The notes under the pieces are model-generated. The model made no database searches, was not told where the DNA came from, and saw only the letters and a list, made by a program, of their open reading frames with translations. Positions 35,371 to 44,285 of a stretch of 64,000 bases of DNA are shown in pieces. Position 1 is the first letter of the stretch. The number at the start of each line of letters is the position of its first letter. The position numbers and the translations under genes were made by a program. The stretch spans positions 1,364,001-1,428,000 of the forward strand of contig NC_008321.1 of the NCBI RefSeq assembly GCF_000014685.1. Reading direction: 5' to 3'. Source of the stretch: Shewanella sp. MR-4. Lineage in GTDB: Bacteria; Pseudomonadota; Gammaproteobacteria; Enterobacterales; Shewanellaceae.

Positions 35371-35904
35371 ATGATGAAACTCCCCTTAGTTATCTTTGCT
35401 AGCCTGTTAAGCACTAGCGCATTTGCGGCAACTTGCCCGAGTTATCTGGGTGTTGAAGTGCGTAAATTGCACTCGGATGAGAAGATTAATCTGTGTGAAT
35501 TGACTCAGGGCAAGCCAGTGTTACTGGTCAACACTGCGAGTAACTGTGGCTACACTCCGCAATTTAAGGCCCTCGAAGCGCTTCATAAAGAATACAAAGA
35601 CAAAGGCTTAGTGGTGATTGGTTTCCCTTCCGATGACTTTTTCCAAGAGGAAAATGATGAAAAAGACACGGCTAAGGTGTGCTACATCAACTATGGTGTT
35701 ACCTTCACTATGCTCGCGACATCGCCCGTGCGAGGCAGCGATGCTAACAGTGTATTCAAATACTTAGGAGATAAAGCTGGCTCGCCTAAGTGGAATTTCT
35801 ACAAGTATGTCGTCAGTGGCGATGGCAATACTGTGCAGCAGTTTAATTCTAAGGTGAAACCCGATAGTGCCGAGCTTAAGCAGGCAATAGAATCAGTGCT
35901 TTAA
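35371..35904 (+). CDS. secreted glutathione peroxidase-like protein
   Basis: A 177-residue thioredoxin-fold protein with signal peptide (residues 1-20, ASLLSTSAFAAT), so periplasmic. The peroxidatic Cys lies in NTASNCGYTPQF and the Trp-Asn pair in KWNFYKYVV. The usual FPCNQF block, which supplies the Gln of the catalytic tetrad, reads FPSDDF, so Gln is replaced by Asp and a nearby Cys by Ser. A later Cys (KVCYINYGVTF) is kept. Peroxidase activity may be altered; thiol partner unknown. RBS GAGAAGGACATT supports ATG 35371. Confidence 0.85.
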   Translation: MMKLPLVIFASLLSTSAFAATCPSYLGVEVRKLHSDEKINLCELTQGKPVLLVNTASNCGYTPQFKALEALHKEYKDKGLVVIGFPSDDFFQEENDEKDTAKVCYINYGVTFTMLATSPVRGSDANSVFKYLGDKAGSPKWNFYKYVVSGDGNTVQQFNSKVKPDSAELKQAIESVL

Positions 35905-35943
35905 TGCCCAATTTATTCATTTTACTCATGTTAAGAGGCTACT

Positions 35944-36957
35944 TTGGCTAGGTTTTCAGGATTATCAAAAGAGATGGGTCACGCAAAGCGTGGCAAAGTG
36001 GGTGTGTTGTTACTTAACCTTGGCACACCCGATGCGCCAACAGCATCGGCGGTGAGGCGTTACCTTTCCGAGTTTTTATCCGATCCTCGGGTGGTCGAAA
36101 TTCCAAAACTCCTGTGGATGCTGATTTTACATGGCATAGTGCTGCGCGTTCGCCCTGCCAAGTCTGCGGCGCTCTATCAGAAGGTCTGGACTGAAGCGGG
36201 TTCACCACTGATGGATATCAGCTTGCGCCAAACCGCTAAGTTATCAGAAAAATTAACGGCCGATGGGCATCAAGTATCAGTACATTTAGCCATGCGTTAT
36301 GGCAATCCTTCTGTGGCGAGCACCTTACAAACGATGCATCAACAGGGGATTGATAAGCTGGTGGTGTTACCGCTCTATCCGCAATATGCAGCGCCGACAA
36401 CCGGCTCGGCCTTCGATGCTATTGCAAGGGAATTAACCCAGTGGCGCTATCTACCATCGCTGCATTTTATTCACACGTATCATGATAACCCCGACTTTAT
36501 TACCGCATTGGTGAACTCAATTCGTGCCGACTTTGAGCAACAGGGTAAGCCGCAAAAGTTAGTGCTTTCTTACCATGGTATGCCGGAGCGTAATCTGCAC
36601 TTAGGCGATCCTTATTATTGCTTTTGCATGAAGACCACCCGTCTGGTGGCCGAGCAATTAGGGCTTACAGCGGATGAGTTTGTGATGACTTTCCAATCTC
36701 GCTTTGGTAAGGCTAAATGGTTACAACCTTATACGGATGCAACCATGCAGGCGTTACCAAGCGAAGGTGTACGTGACGTGGCGATTGTGTGCCCAGCGTT
36801 TAGTGCAGATTGCTTAGAGACCTTAGAAGAGATCGTGGGTGAGAATGGCCATATCTTTGCTAATGCTGGCGGGGAGAAGTTCCGTTACATTCCGGCACTG
36901 AACGATAATGATGACCATATCAGCATGATGGCTAACTTGGTTAAACCTTACCTGTAA
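35944..36957 (+). CDS. hemH: ferrochelatase
   Basis: A 337-residue enzyme inserting Fe2+ into protoporphyrin IX, the last step of haem synthesis. Seen: VGVLLLNLGTPDAPTASAV, RRYLSEFLSDPRVVEIP, VLSYHGMPERNLHLGDPYYC (catalytic His), KWLQPYTDATM and CPAFSADCLETLEEI. The TTG start at 35944 has AAGAGG five bases upstream; ATG 35974 has only AGGA at a longer distance and would remove 10 non-conserved residues. Both are possible. Shewanella genomes often carry two ferrochelatases. Confidence 0.94.
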   Translation: MARFSGLSKEMGHAKRGKVGVLLLNLGTPDAPTASAVRRYLSEFLSDPRVVEIPKLLWMLILHGIVLRVRPAKSAALYQKVWTEAGSPLMDISLRQTAKLSEKLTADGHQVSVHLAMRYGNPSVASTLQTMHQQGIDKLVVLPLYPQYAAPTTGSAFDAIARELTQWRYLPSLHFIHTYHDNPDFITALVNSIRADFEQQGKPQKLVLSYHGMPERNLHLGDPYYCFCMKTTRLVAEQLGLTADEFVMTFQSRFGKAKWLQPYTDATMQALPSEGVRDVAIVCPAFSADCLETLEEIVGENGHIFANAGGEKFRYIPALNDNDDHISMMANLVKPYL

Positions 36958-36978
36958 GGTTTATAAGTGCAGAAATAA

Positions 36979-37010
36979 AAAAGGATAGCTTAGGCTATCC
37001 TTTTGTTTTT
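36979..37010. terminator. bidirectional terminator, hemH / ruvX
   Basis: AAAAGGATAGC-TTAG-GCTATCCTTTT, followed by GTTTTT and preceded by an A-run. Confidence 0.9.
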
Positions 37011-37018
37011 ATGATTTA

Positions 37019-37444
37019 TTATTCACCGAAATGATTTTCAAAATAGCTTTCGACAATCAATACGGCTGACACTGCATCGACTTGACCTTTGGTGAGGGCT
37101 TTAAAGCCGCCGAGTTCAAATAGCCGAGCTTTTGCATCTGTGGTGGTCAGTCTTTCATCTTGAGTGACAATTTTGACCCCAAACTTAGCGTTCAGTCGGT
37201 TGGCGAACTTTCTCGCCCTGTGGGTCATTTCCTGCTCTGTGCCATCCATATTGAGCGGTAAACCTACGACGACTAAATCGGGTTGCCACTCTTTAATGAG
37301 TTTGCCAATTTCATCCCAATTGGGAATACCGTCGACGGCTTTTAGGGATAGCAGTGGTGTGGCGCTGGCGGTGATTTGTTGCCCTATGGCGACACCAATA
37401 CTTTTTGTTCCAAAATCAAAACCTAAAACGGTTTTTGCGTTCAT
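37019..37444 (-). CDS. ruvX: Holliday-junction resolvase-like RuvX/YqgF
   Basis: A 141-residue RNase H-fold nuclease (145 if the GTG at 37456 is used). Motifs: VLGFDFGTKSIGVAIG, VVGLPLNMDGTEQEMTHRAR, VTQDERLTTTDA and VDAVSAVLIVESYF hold the acidic catalytic residues. The family processes pre-16S rRNA in E. coli. It follows yqgE after about 30 bp, the usual order. Confidence 0.95.
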   Translation of the reverse strand: MNAKTVLGFDFGTKSIGVAIGQQITASATPLLSLKAVDGIPNWDEIGKLIKEWQPDLVVVGLPLNMDGTEQEMTHRARKFANRLNAKFGVKIVTQDERLTTTDAKARLFELGGFKALTKGQVDAVSAVLIVESYFENHFGE

Positions 37445-37474
37445 CTGTATATTCACTCGTCACAATAAAATCGG

Positions 37475-38038
37475 CTAGGCGTGGCCCGCCTGTGATGACA
37501 ATTGCCAAGCATCAAAGCCGAGCGCACGGCTCGCTTGTTGCCATCGATCCTCGTGTTTGACATCGAAGAGCAGGGCCTGATCGGCAGGGATAGTCAGCCA
37601 TGAGTTATCGGCCAGTTCTTGCTCCAGCTGGTTTTTGCTCCAACCCGCATAACCTAATGCCACGATAAATTTTTCTGGCGAGCGCTCGCTGCCAATCGCC
37701 GTTAGTACATCCCTTGAGGTGGTGAGCATGAGGCCAGAGCTTAATTCTGTACTGTTGGCCCAATAGGGCTGAGATGTATGCAGGACAAAGCCTCTATCTT
37801 GGGAAACGGGGCCGCCCATTAACACCTGCGCGCCCAGTGCCAGATCGGTAGACACTTGCTCAGCGGGTAAATCCATCTGCTCGAGCAATGAGTTCACTTC
37901 AATGCCCAGCGGTTTATTAATCACGAGCCCCATGGCGCCTTTTTCATCGTGCTCACATAGATAGATGACGGTGCGCTCAAAAAAAGTGTCATCGAGCGAC
38001 GGCATGGCGATTAAAAAATGGTTCTGCAAACTCTCCAT
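37475..38038 (-). CDS. yqgE: YqgE/AlgH family protein (UPF0301)
   Basis: A 187-residue cytoplasmic protein: MESLQNHFLIAMPSLDDTFF, VIYLCEHDEKGAMGLVINKP, QVLMGGPVSQDRGFVLH, ALGYAGWSKNQLEQEL. Length and motifs match UPF0301. Function unresolved; consistently in front of ruvX. Confidence 0.96.
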   Translation of the reverse strand: MESLQNHFLIAMPSLDDTFFERTVIYLCEHDEKGAMGLVINKPLGIEVNSLLEQMDLPAEQVSTDLALGAQVLMGGPVSQDRGFVLHTSQPYWANSTELSSGLMLTTSRDVLTAIGSERSPEKFIVALGYAGWSKNQLEQELADNSWLTIPADQALLFDVKHEDRWQQASRALGFDAWQLSSQAGHA

Positions 38039-38106
38039 TAAATGCTCCGTTCAGCCCACAGGCGTTGACCAATAGATTAAATCCAGCGGCTTAGGCTGGT
38101 GGCGTA

Positions 38107-38436
38107 TCAACCGCCGGCTAATTTGACTTTGTAGTTTTGTTTTTCGAGCAGTAGTTTTAGTTGCTCACGATTGTCGGTTTGCACTTCGATAGTGAAATCT
38201 TTGACTGTGCCACCACAACCACATTGTTTTTTAAGGGTTTGTGCAAGTGCTTTTAAGCCCACTTCATCAAGTCCTAGGCCTGAAATGACCGAGACACCTT
38301 TACCTTTGCGGCCCTTGCTGTCTCTGTGGATACGTACAATCCCATCGGATGCAGGGATAGCTTTGGCTTCTGGCTCGGCAGTAATGCGGCCCTTATCTGT
38401 GCTGTACACTAAGGAAACGTTGGGATCTACTCTCAT
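38107..38436 (-). CDS. yciH: SUI1/YciH-type translation factor
   Basis: A 109-residue protein with the SUI1 (eIF1-like) domain: RIHRDSKGRKGKGVSVISGL, LDEVGLKALAQTLKKQCGCG, GTVKDFTIEVQTDNREQL. E. coli YciH affects initiation-codon fidelity under stress. Single gene. Confidence 0.94.
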   Translation of the reverse strand: MRVDPNVSLVYSTDKGRITAEPEAKAIPASDGIVRIHRDSKGRKGKGVSVISGLGLDEVGLKALAQTLKKQCGCGGTVKDFTIEVQTDNREQLKLLLEKQNYKVKLAGG

Positions 38437-38500
38437 AAGTTATCTTTTATCTGAATATACGCCGTTTAAGTTTACCAAACTCAACGTCTTTCGGGGAGGT

Positions 38501-38534
38501 AAAAAAAGGCCACTGACAGAGACTGAAAGTGGCC
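38501..38534 (-). terminator. terminator of the Fur-boxed membrane gene
   Basis: GGCCACT / AGTGGCC with inner CAG/CTG pairing; on the minus strand it runs into TTTTTTT. Confidence 0.8.
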
Positions 38535-38585
38535 GAAGGTCAATGCTAGCTCTTTGCAGGGAAGTAGCATGTTTAAAAAGCAGAC

Positions 38586-38900
38586 TTAGAGATGCTGCAA
38601 TACCACAGCGATTAATGCCAATGCGGTGAGTAGGGCGCAGGGCATGATAAAACGATGCAATTTAGGGAGGGCGATTAAGCAAGCGGTGGCAACAAACCCA
38701 AAGGCGGCAACCGTCGTATAATTCGCACCGTTTGACACAGTCTCAAAGACGAGCCAACTCAATACGACTAAAGGTAAAAAAAGCAACATCATGGGGAGAT
38801 GAGGTGTGAGCTTACTGTTATGGGTATCGGCTGAGACTTTTTGCGGTGCGAACCAGAAAATCGCCGATGCCACAATCAATGCGCTAATGAACCAGTACAT
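38586..38900 (-). CDS. small membrane protein, likely iron-regulated
   Basis: A 104-residue membrane protein with about four hydrophobic segments (WFISALIVASAIFWF, LPMMLLFLPLVVLSWLVF, TTVAAFGFVATACLIAL, IMPCALLTALALIAVVL). No family recognised. A perfect Fur box lies 27 bp upstream of ATG 38900, so repression by Fe-Fur is likely and a part in iron uptake is inferred. It is a single gene with its own terminator. Confidence 0.72.
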   Translation of the reverse strand: MYWFISALIVASAIFWFAPQKVSADTHNSKLTPHLPMMLLFLPLVVLSWLVFETVSNGANYTTVAAFGFVATACLIALPKLHRFIMPCALLTALALIAVVLQHL

Positions 38901-38926
38901 GTTATTTATCCCTTAATCGTCTTAAG

Positions 38927-38941
38927 TGATAATCATTATCA
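38927..38941. promoter_or_regulatory. Fur box
   Basis: TGATAATCATTATCA is a perfect 7-1-7 Fur palindrome. It lies between the minus-strand membrane gene (start 38900) and the plus-strand DUF4136 gene (start 39080) and is closer to the former. Confidence 0.85.
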
Positions 38942-39079
38942 TTTAAAGCGATTACTGAAGTCAAGCTGAATAACACACTGCTTTTTCATCATATTGAGTT
39001 GTAGAACCGTCCATTGCTCTGTAAGCTAAATTTATTTTCGGCTTATTTGTGTTCGATAAGAACGACCAAGGAAATCACC

Positions 39080-39640
39080 ATGAAAAATATAATTGTAGGT
39101 TTAGCCGTACTGGCACTGAGTGCCTGTAGTTCGCTGAAGTCGGGTTGGGATTTTGACCCTAGCGCCAATTTTACTCAGTACAAGACCTATGCGTGGGTCG
39201 CACAAAAGACCGATGCTTCGGGTTATCACCTCGATGGTTTAATGGATCAGCGCGTGCGAGATGCGGTGAATTCTCAGCTTTCATCTAAGGGCATGACCTT
39301 GGTTGATGCGAAAGATGCCGATGTATTAGTGAACTATCTGACCAAAATCGATAAGAAGATTAATGTAGATACCTTCAATACCAATTTTGGCTATAACCCT
39401 TACTATGGCCCAGGTTGGGGCTGGGGCGGTAACATGCAAACCCAGACCACAGTCAGAGAATACGAAGTTGGCACCCTGATCATTGATTTAGTTGATAACA
39501 AAACAGCTAAGTTAATTTGGCGTGGCTCAGTAGCTGATACTATCCGTGATAAAAATACTCCTTCGGAAAGAGTACAGCTGATCAACGAAGCAGTCGGCAG
39601 CGTGATGGCGAATTTCCCGCCAAAGCCTGAAAACAAATAA
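39080..39640 (+). CDS. DUF4136 lipoprotein
   Basis: A 186-residue lipoprotein with lipobox LSAC (Cys about residue 14) and the DUF4136 domain (YKTYAWVAQKTDA, DADVLVNYLTKIDKKI, VGTLIIDLVDNKTAKLIWRG). A Gly/Trp/Tyr-rich loop (NPYYGPGWGWGGN) interrupts it. Function unknown. RBS CAAGGAAATCACC precedes ATG 39080; the extra 22 residues upstream are not used. Confidence 0.9.
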   Translation: MKNIIVGLAVLALSACSSLKSGWDFDPSANFTQYKTYAWVAQKTDASGYHLDGLMDQRVRDAVNSQLSSKGMTLVDAKDADVLVNYLTKIDKKINVDTFNTNFGYNPYYGPGWGWGGNMQTQTTVREYEVGTLIIDLVDNKTAKLIWRGSVADTIRDKNTPSERVQLINEAVGSVMANFPPKPENK

Positions 39641-39654
39641 TTTACTTTTAGTCT

Positions 39655-39682
39655 AAAAAAGCGGCCCTTTGGCCGCTTTTTT
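39655..39682 (+). terminator. rho-independent terminator after DUF4136 gene
   Basis: AAAAAAGCGGCC-CTTT-GGCCGCTTTTTT. Confidence 0.93.
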
Positions 39683-39993
39683 GTGGCCAAAATTTAGACT
39701 TGAGTGTCTCTAAAATGAATTATTCGTAAATAATCCAATTTTAATTGATTTTGCTTTATTAAAACTTATCAAAAAATAAGCTTAATTGAATGTGGTTATC
39801 TGCAGGTTGTTAGTTAATGTATTGTTATTGAAGGAATGTGGTGTAACGCGATATAGAAAAGTAGAAATGACTAATGCACAATCTCTACCGATAGATTAAA
39901 TATTCTAATGACAAAATTTAAATAATCTCATTATTCTAACTCGGAATTATCAGGCAAAATCCGTTCTTTATGCATGGGTAATAAGTAGTTTAA
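39683..39993. other. AT-rich intergenic region
   Basis: Very AT-rich, presumably the promoter region of the UPF0126 gene. I see no clear operator, repeat or small gene. Confidence 0.4.
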
Positions 39994-40635
39994 ATGCAAG
40001 AAGCGCAATTTATCGGATTATTATGGCTGATTGGAATTTTGGCCGAGGCCATGACTGGGGCATTAGCGGCTGGCCGTAAACAGATGGACTTATTCGGCGT
40101 GGTTATCATTGGCTGCGCAACGGCGATTGGTGGTGGCACCCTAAGAGACATGCTGCTTGGAAATTACCCTTTGATTTGGGTCGAAAATGTCCATTATCTG
40201 ATCGCGATTGCATTTGCCTCTTTGTTAACGGTTGCGATTGCGCCAGTGATGCGTTACCTGTCTAAATTATTTTTGGCCATTGATGCCTTGGGTTTAGCCG
40301 TATTCTCGATTGTTGGCGCACAAAAAACGCTAATGTTAGGGTTTAGTCCAACGATTGCTGTGGTGATGGGACTCGTCACTGGGGTATTTGGTGGGGTGAT
40401 CCGCGATATTCTCTGTAACCAAGTGCCTTTGATTTTTAAGAAAGAACTCTATGCGGTGATTTCACTCTTTACCGCAGGCTTATATATCACGCTCAACGCC
40501 TATCAATTGGCGGAGTGGATAAACCTAGTGGTCTGTTTAACGCTGGGCTTTAGCTTGCGAATGTTAGCACTGCGTTACCATTGGTCTATGCCAACCTTCG
40601 ACTATCAAGCCAACGGCGACCAGCATACTCACTAA
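39994..40635 (+). CDS. UPF0126 (TRIC-type channel) membrane protein
   Basis: A 213-residue integral membrane protein with about seven helices in two UPF0126 repeats; each repeat has its Gly-rich signature (IIGCATAIGGGTLRDMLLGN and VMGLVTGVFGGVIRDILCNQ). Related to bacterial TRIC-type channels and to YicG/YadS, which transport small molecules or cations; glycine has been proposed as a substrate for some. No ribosome-binding site is strong; ATG 39994 fits the family start. Confidence 0.9.
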   Translation: MQEAQFIGLLWLIGILAEAMTGALAAGRKQMDLFGVVIIGCATAIGGGTLRDMLLGNYPLIWVENVHYLIAIAFASLLTVAIAPVMRYLSKLFLAIDALGLAVFSIVGAQKTLMLGFSPTIAVVMGLVTGVFGGVIRDILCNQVPLIFKKELYAVISLFTAGLYITLNAYQLAEWINLVVCLTLGFSLRMLALRYHWSMPTFDYQANGDQHTH

Positions 40636-40636
40636 T

Positions 40637-40665
40637 AAAAATGGGGCATTAAATGCCCCATTTTT
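40637..40665. terminator. bidirectional terminator, UPF0126 / tpx
   Basis: AAAAATGGGGCAT / ATGCCCCATTTTT with a three-base loop, between convergent genes. Confidence 0.92.
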
Positions 40666-40669
40666 ATGC

Positions 40670-41263
40670 TTATTGCTGTGCTTGAATGCTTTTTAACGCT
40701 TCAAGCGCGGCGTCGTAATTGGGGTGTTCGGTAATATTGGGCACCAGTTCTTGGTATTTAAGCTGACCTTCGGCATCGATAATAAAGATGGCCCGAGCGA
40801 GCAAGCCGTAATCTTCAATCAATAAGCCATATTTCTCGCCAAAATCACGCCACACTGAGTCGGAGAGGACTTTGATTTTGTCGACATTCTCGACCTTACA
40901 GAAACGTTTTTGCGCAAAGGGCAAATCTGTACTGATGGTCAGCATGACGACATCATCGGAAAAATGACTGACTTCGCTATTAAAGCGCTTTGTTTGCAGC
41001 GCACAGACGCCGGTATCTAAACTGGGCACGGCACTGATCAGCACGGTTTTCCCTTTAAAGTCACTTAAACTAATAGGGGTAAATTGTTCGTCGACAACTT
41101 TAAAGCGTGGCGCCATTTGCTCAAGCTTGGGTAATTTCCCGGCGAGAGTGACAGTCTTGTCGCCCATCATCACTTGGGTTTTCTCGTTGGCGATAGCACT
41201 AGGGCTGAGGACCATTAAACTAAAAATACAGCCAGCGGCTAGAAATGAAACATACTTTTGCAT
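40670..41263 (-). CDS. tpx: periplasmic thiol peroxidase
   Basis: A 197-residue atypical 2-Cys peroxiredoxin of the Tpx class. The peroxidatic Cys is in SLDTGVCALQTKRFN and the resolving Cys in FAQKRFCKVENV, so the disulfide chemistry is intact. Unusually it has an N-terminal signal peptide (KYVSFLAAGCIFSLMVLSPS, cleaved near SAIANE), so the enzyme acts in the periplasm. RBS GGGAGAAA supports ATG 41263. Confidence 0.93.
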   Translation of the reverse strand: MQKYVSFLAAGCIFSLMVLSPSAIANEKTQVMMGDKTVTLAGKLPKLEQMAPRFKVVDEQFTPISLSDFKGKTVLISAVPSLDTGVCALQTKRFNSEVSHFSDDVVMLTISTDLPFAQKRFCKVENVDKIKVLSDSVWRDFGEKYGLLIEDYGLLARAIFIIDAEGQLKYQELVPNITEHPNYDAALEALKSIQAQQ

Positions 41264-41332
41264 TTTCTCTCCCTTACTCAGGTATGTTGTGCACATGGGG
41301 TTAAGGTACGACAAAACCTAAGGTATCACCAT

Positions 41333-41358
41333 AAAAAAGGCCGGTATTTACCGGCCTT
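41333..41358 (-). terminator. terminator of mscS
   Basis: AAGGCCGGTA-TT-TACCGGCCTT; the minus strand continues in TTTTAT. Confidence 0.85.
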
Positions 41359-41374
41359 ATAATGTTATTGCTGA

Positions 41375-42202
41375 TTATTTGCTCTCTGGCAGTTGCTTCA
41401 CATGAATATCCATTTGTGGGAATGGAATTTCAATGTTGGCTGCATCGAGTGCATTTTTGATTTGTTCTAAAATTTCGAAACGTGCTGTCCAGTAATCGGC
41501 AGTTTTAACCCAAGGACGAACCACAAAGTTGATTGAAGAATTCGCCAACTCAGAAAGACCTACGGTGTAACCTGGCTCTTTCAGTACGTATTGGTTGTTA
41601 TCTAAAATCTCTGTTAATACTTTTTTGGTTTGAGCAATATCCGCTGAATAAGACACGCCAACTACTAAATCGATACGACGATTTTCTAACGCAGAGTAGT
41701 TTGTGATAGTGCCATTCATGATTGAGGAGTTTGGCGCCACAATCACTTTATTATCTGGTGTGCGTAATTTGGTTGAGAAAATGGTGATTTCATCAACAGT
41801 ACCAGCAATACCCGCCGCTTCAATATAATCACCTACACGGCATGGACGGAATAGCACCATTAATACGCCTGAGGCAAAGTTAGACAGAGAACCTTGCAGT
41901 GCTAAACCTACGGCTAAACCAGCAGCACCGATAACCGCGACTAGAGAGGCGGTTTGTACGCCGATTTGGCCTAAGGTAGCGATAATGGTGAACACAAACA
42001 CCACGGCCCAGGCTAAGTTAGCCACAAAAGACACCACTGTTGGATCAATCTTGCGGCTGTTAAGTAACTTGCGTACTAACCTTTGTGCGACGCCAGAAAA
42101 ATATTTACCGACAAAGAAAATAATCAGTGCAAATAAGATCTTTAAGCCATAGGTCATGACTAGATCCGGTGCCTGCTTTAATAAACCTTCGAGGTTTTCC
42201 AT
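41375..42202 (-). CDS. mscS: small-conductance mechanosensitive channel MscS
   Basis: A 275-residue channel opened by membrane tension in osmotic downshift. Three N-terminal membrane helices; the pore helix is IGAAGLAVGLALQGSLSNFA (about 95-114), followed by VGDYIEAAGIAGTVDEI and the beta-domain (VIVAPNSSIMNGTITNYS). Size and sequence fit the short E. coli MscS type rather than the large MscK/YbdG types. Confidence 0.95.
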   Translation of the reverse strand: MENLEGLLKQAPDLVMTYGLKILFALIIFFVGKYFSGVAQRLVRKLLNSRKIDPTVVSFVANLAWAVVFVFTIIATLGQIGVQTASLVAVIGAAGLAVGLALQGSLSNFASGVLMVLFRPCRVGDYIEAAGIAGTVDEITIFSTKLRTPDNKVIVAPNSSIMNGTITNYSALENRRIDLVVGVSYSADIAQTKKVLTEILDNNQYVLKEPGYTVGLSELANSSINFVVRPWVKTADYWTARFEILEQIKNALDAANIEIPFPQMDIHVKQLPESK

Positions 42203-42233
42203 TAAATTACTCCCTAAAAATACGCTAACAAAA

Positions 42234-42809
42234 CTAGTTATTATTGACGATAAATTGAACTCGTCGATTTAATCTGCGACCTTCGCTGGAATGATTATCC
42301 GCAACCGGTTCAGATATACCTTTACCGATAACGGTAAAGCGATTTGGATTGAAGCCGTAGTCCTCAACCAAAATTCGTTTCACATTTTGTGCCCGTCGTA
42401 GCGACAACTGATAATTAAACTCTGGCGTACCGACAATATCCGTATGTCCCACTAAAGTTAATCGAGTCTCAGTATTCGCGTCTAAAAAAGCTTTTACTAA
42501 GGCTAAAGCTTTCCATTGCGATAAATCTACTTCGGCGATAGCAAACTCAAAATACACAATGGCGGTCTCAATATTATGACAATCAGCGGCTGAATAAGTA
42601 CTAGGGTCATTGAGATCACATTGAATACTGCTGGCTTTCTCTTCGGCTTGATAAACACAGCCATTGGCCATCACTGTGGTGTTTGCTGGTGTGTTCGGAC
42701 AGGCATCTTTAATATCAGGGACGCCGTCTTGATCTGTATCTTGCCATGCATAAGCAGGCAAAATCAGGCTTAAACTCAGTGCTAAACACGTTAATTTAAT
42801 CCATTTCAT
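42234..42809 (-). CDS. OmpA-like domain protein
   Basis: A 191-residue envelope protein. Signal peptide (residues 1-21, LSLSLILPAYAW), a thrombospondin-type-3-like calcium repeat DTDQDGVPDIKDACPN, and a C-terminal OmpA peptidoglycan-binding domain (about 95-190) with RLTLVGHTDIVGTPEFNYQL and LSLRRAQNVKRILVE. A GTG at 42827 would add six residues. Probably anchors or senses the cell wall; it lies 32 bp upstream of mscS on the same strand, so co-transcription with the channel is possible. Confidence 0.88.
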   Translation of the reverse strand: MKWIKLTCLALSLSLILPAYAWQDTDQDGVPDIKDACPNTPANTTVMANGCVYQAEEKASSIQCDLNDPSTYSAADCHNIETAIVYFEFAIAEVDLSQWKALALVKAFLDANTETRLTLVGHTDIVGTPEFNYQLSLRRAQNVKRILVEDYGFNPNRFTVIGKGISEPVADNHSSEGRRLNRRVQFIVNNN

Positions 42810-43108
42810 TACGGATGTTTTCACCACAAATCACCTTGTATTTTATCTTGGATAGTTAAAACCACTAAGAGATTTGCATTGCATTAGCATGAGCATCTTA
42901 GTCGGGTATTTTATCTATTTATCGGCCTAACGCCAAGTTTTGCCCGTTATTTGATACAAATCAATTGCATCAGTGTAGAGAACATCGGCTCCTTGTCGAT
43001 TTTATCGGCAGATATAAAGGCAAACTATACAAATTTTTCCTTTGAGGCTAGAGTCGCACTAGCGCTCTATATCAGCGTTGGGGATAGGCAGAAGAAGTCG
43101 AGGACAAG

Positions 43109-44122
43109 ATGATAGATTTACGCAGTGATACCGTGACCCAGCCAACAGAGGCGATGCGCTTAGCCATGTCGAGGGCTGAAGTAGGTGATGATGTTTATGG
43201 TGATGATCCGACCGTCAACAGCTTGCAAGATATGGCCGCCGAGATGTTTGGCTTTGAGAGTGCGCTGTTTACCGCATCTGGCACTCAGGCCAATTTGCTC
43301 GCGCTGATGGCACATTGTGAACGTGGAGATGAATATCTGTGCGGCCAGCAGGCCCATAACTATAAATTCGAGGGCGGTGGTGCGGCGGTACTCGGGAGCA
43401 TTCAGCCGCAACCGCTGACCAATCAGCTGGATGGCACCATTGCCCTGACCGATATTGAAGCGGCGATTAAACCCGATGATATTCACTTCGCGCGCACGCG
43501 CTTATTGAGCCTAGAAAACACTATCGGTGGCAAGGTATTACCCCAATCCTATCTTGCTAATGCGCAGGCGCTGGCATTTCAGCGTGGTTTAAAAATTCAC
43601 TTAGATGGCGCTCGGGTTGCTAATGCCGCCGTGGCCCAGGGGATTGGGATTGCCGATATTGCGGGGCATTTTGATTCTGTCTCCATCTGTTTATCCAAGG
43701 GGTTGTGTGCGCCTGTTGGCTCACTGCTCCTAGGTGATGAGCGCCTAATTAAAAAGGCCACGCGCTGGCGTAAAATGCTGGGCGGCGGTATGCGCCAGGC
43801 GGGGATATTAGCGGCTGCGGGTAAATTAGCCCTCACCGAACAAGTTGAGCGATTAGGGGAAGATCATGAGAATGCTGCGTATTTTGCTCAGCAATTAAGT
43901 TTGTTGAGTGAGTTTGAAATCGATTTGGCCGCCGTACAAACCAATATGGTGTTTGCAAACCTCGCGCCCCATGTCGATGAGCAAGCCCTAGCGAAACGTT
44001 GCTGTGAGGCGGGGATCCTCATCAGCCCTAGCCGTACTCTGCGCTTTGTGACCCATAAAGATGTCTCGCGTCAGGACATTGATAAAGTGCTGCAAGTGTT
44101 TAAATTACATTTGCAGGTATAA
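43109..44122 (+). CDS. ltaE: low-specificity L-threonine aldolase
   Basis: A 337-residue PLP enzyme cleaving L-threonine or allo-threonine to glycine and acetaldehyde. Start MIDLRSDTVTQPTEAMRLAM is diagnostic; GDDVYGDDPTVNSLQ, ALFTASGTQANLLAL, HLDGARVANAAVA and the PLP lysine in SICLSKGLCAPVGSLLLG follow. Length normal. RBS GAGGACAAG precedes the ATG. Single gene. Confidence 0.96.
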   Translation: MIDLRSDTVTQPTEAMRLAMSRAEVGDDVYGDDPTVNSLQDMAAEMFGFESALFTASGTQANLLALMAHCERGDEYLCGQQAHNYKFEGGGAAVLGSIQPQPLTNQLDGTIALTDIEAAIKPDDIHFARTRLLSLENTIGGKVLPQSYLANAQALAFQRGLKIHLDGARVANAAVAQGIGIADIAGHFDSVSICLSKGLCAPVGSLLLGDERLIKKATRWRKMLGGGMRQAGILAAAGKLALTEQVERLGEDHENAAYFAQQLSLLSEFEIDLAAVQTNMVFANLAPHVDEQALAKRCCEAGILISPSRTLRFVTHKDVSRQDIDKVLQVFKLHLQV

Positions 44123-44285
44123 TCGGCGTGACGCCCAAGTGAAAGCTTGGGCTTTTTTATACCTCTGGCTTGCAATATCGCGGATTTAAAATCAAAAGTC
44201 GAATTGTGAGCCAGATGATAGGCGAATCTTTTTAAGCCTATCTATACTAAAAACAACAAGTTCACATCATTGAGGTCATGCTGGG

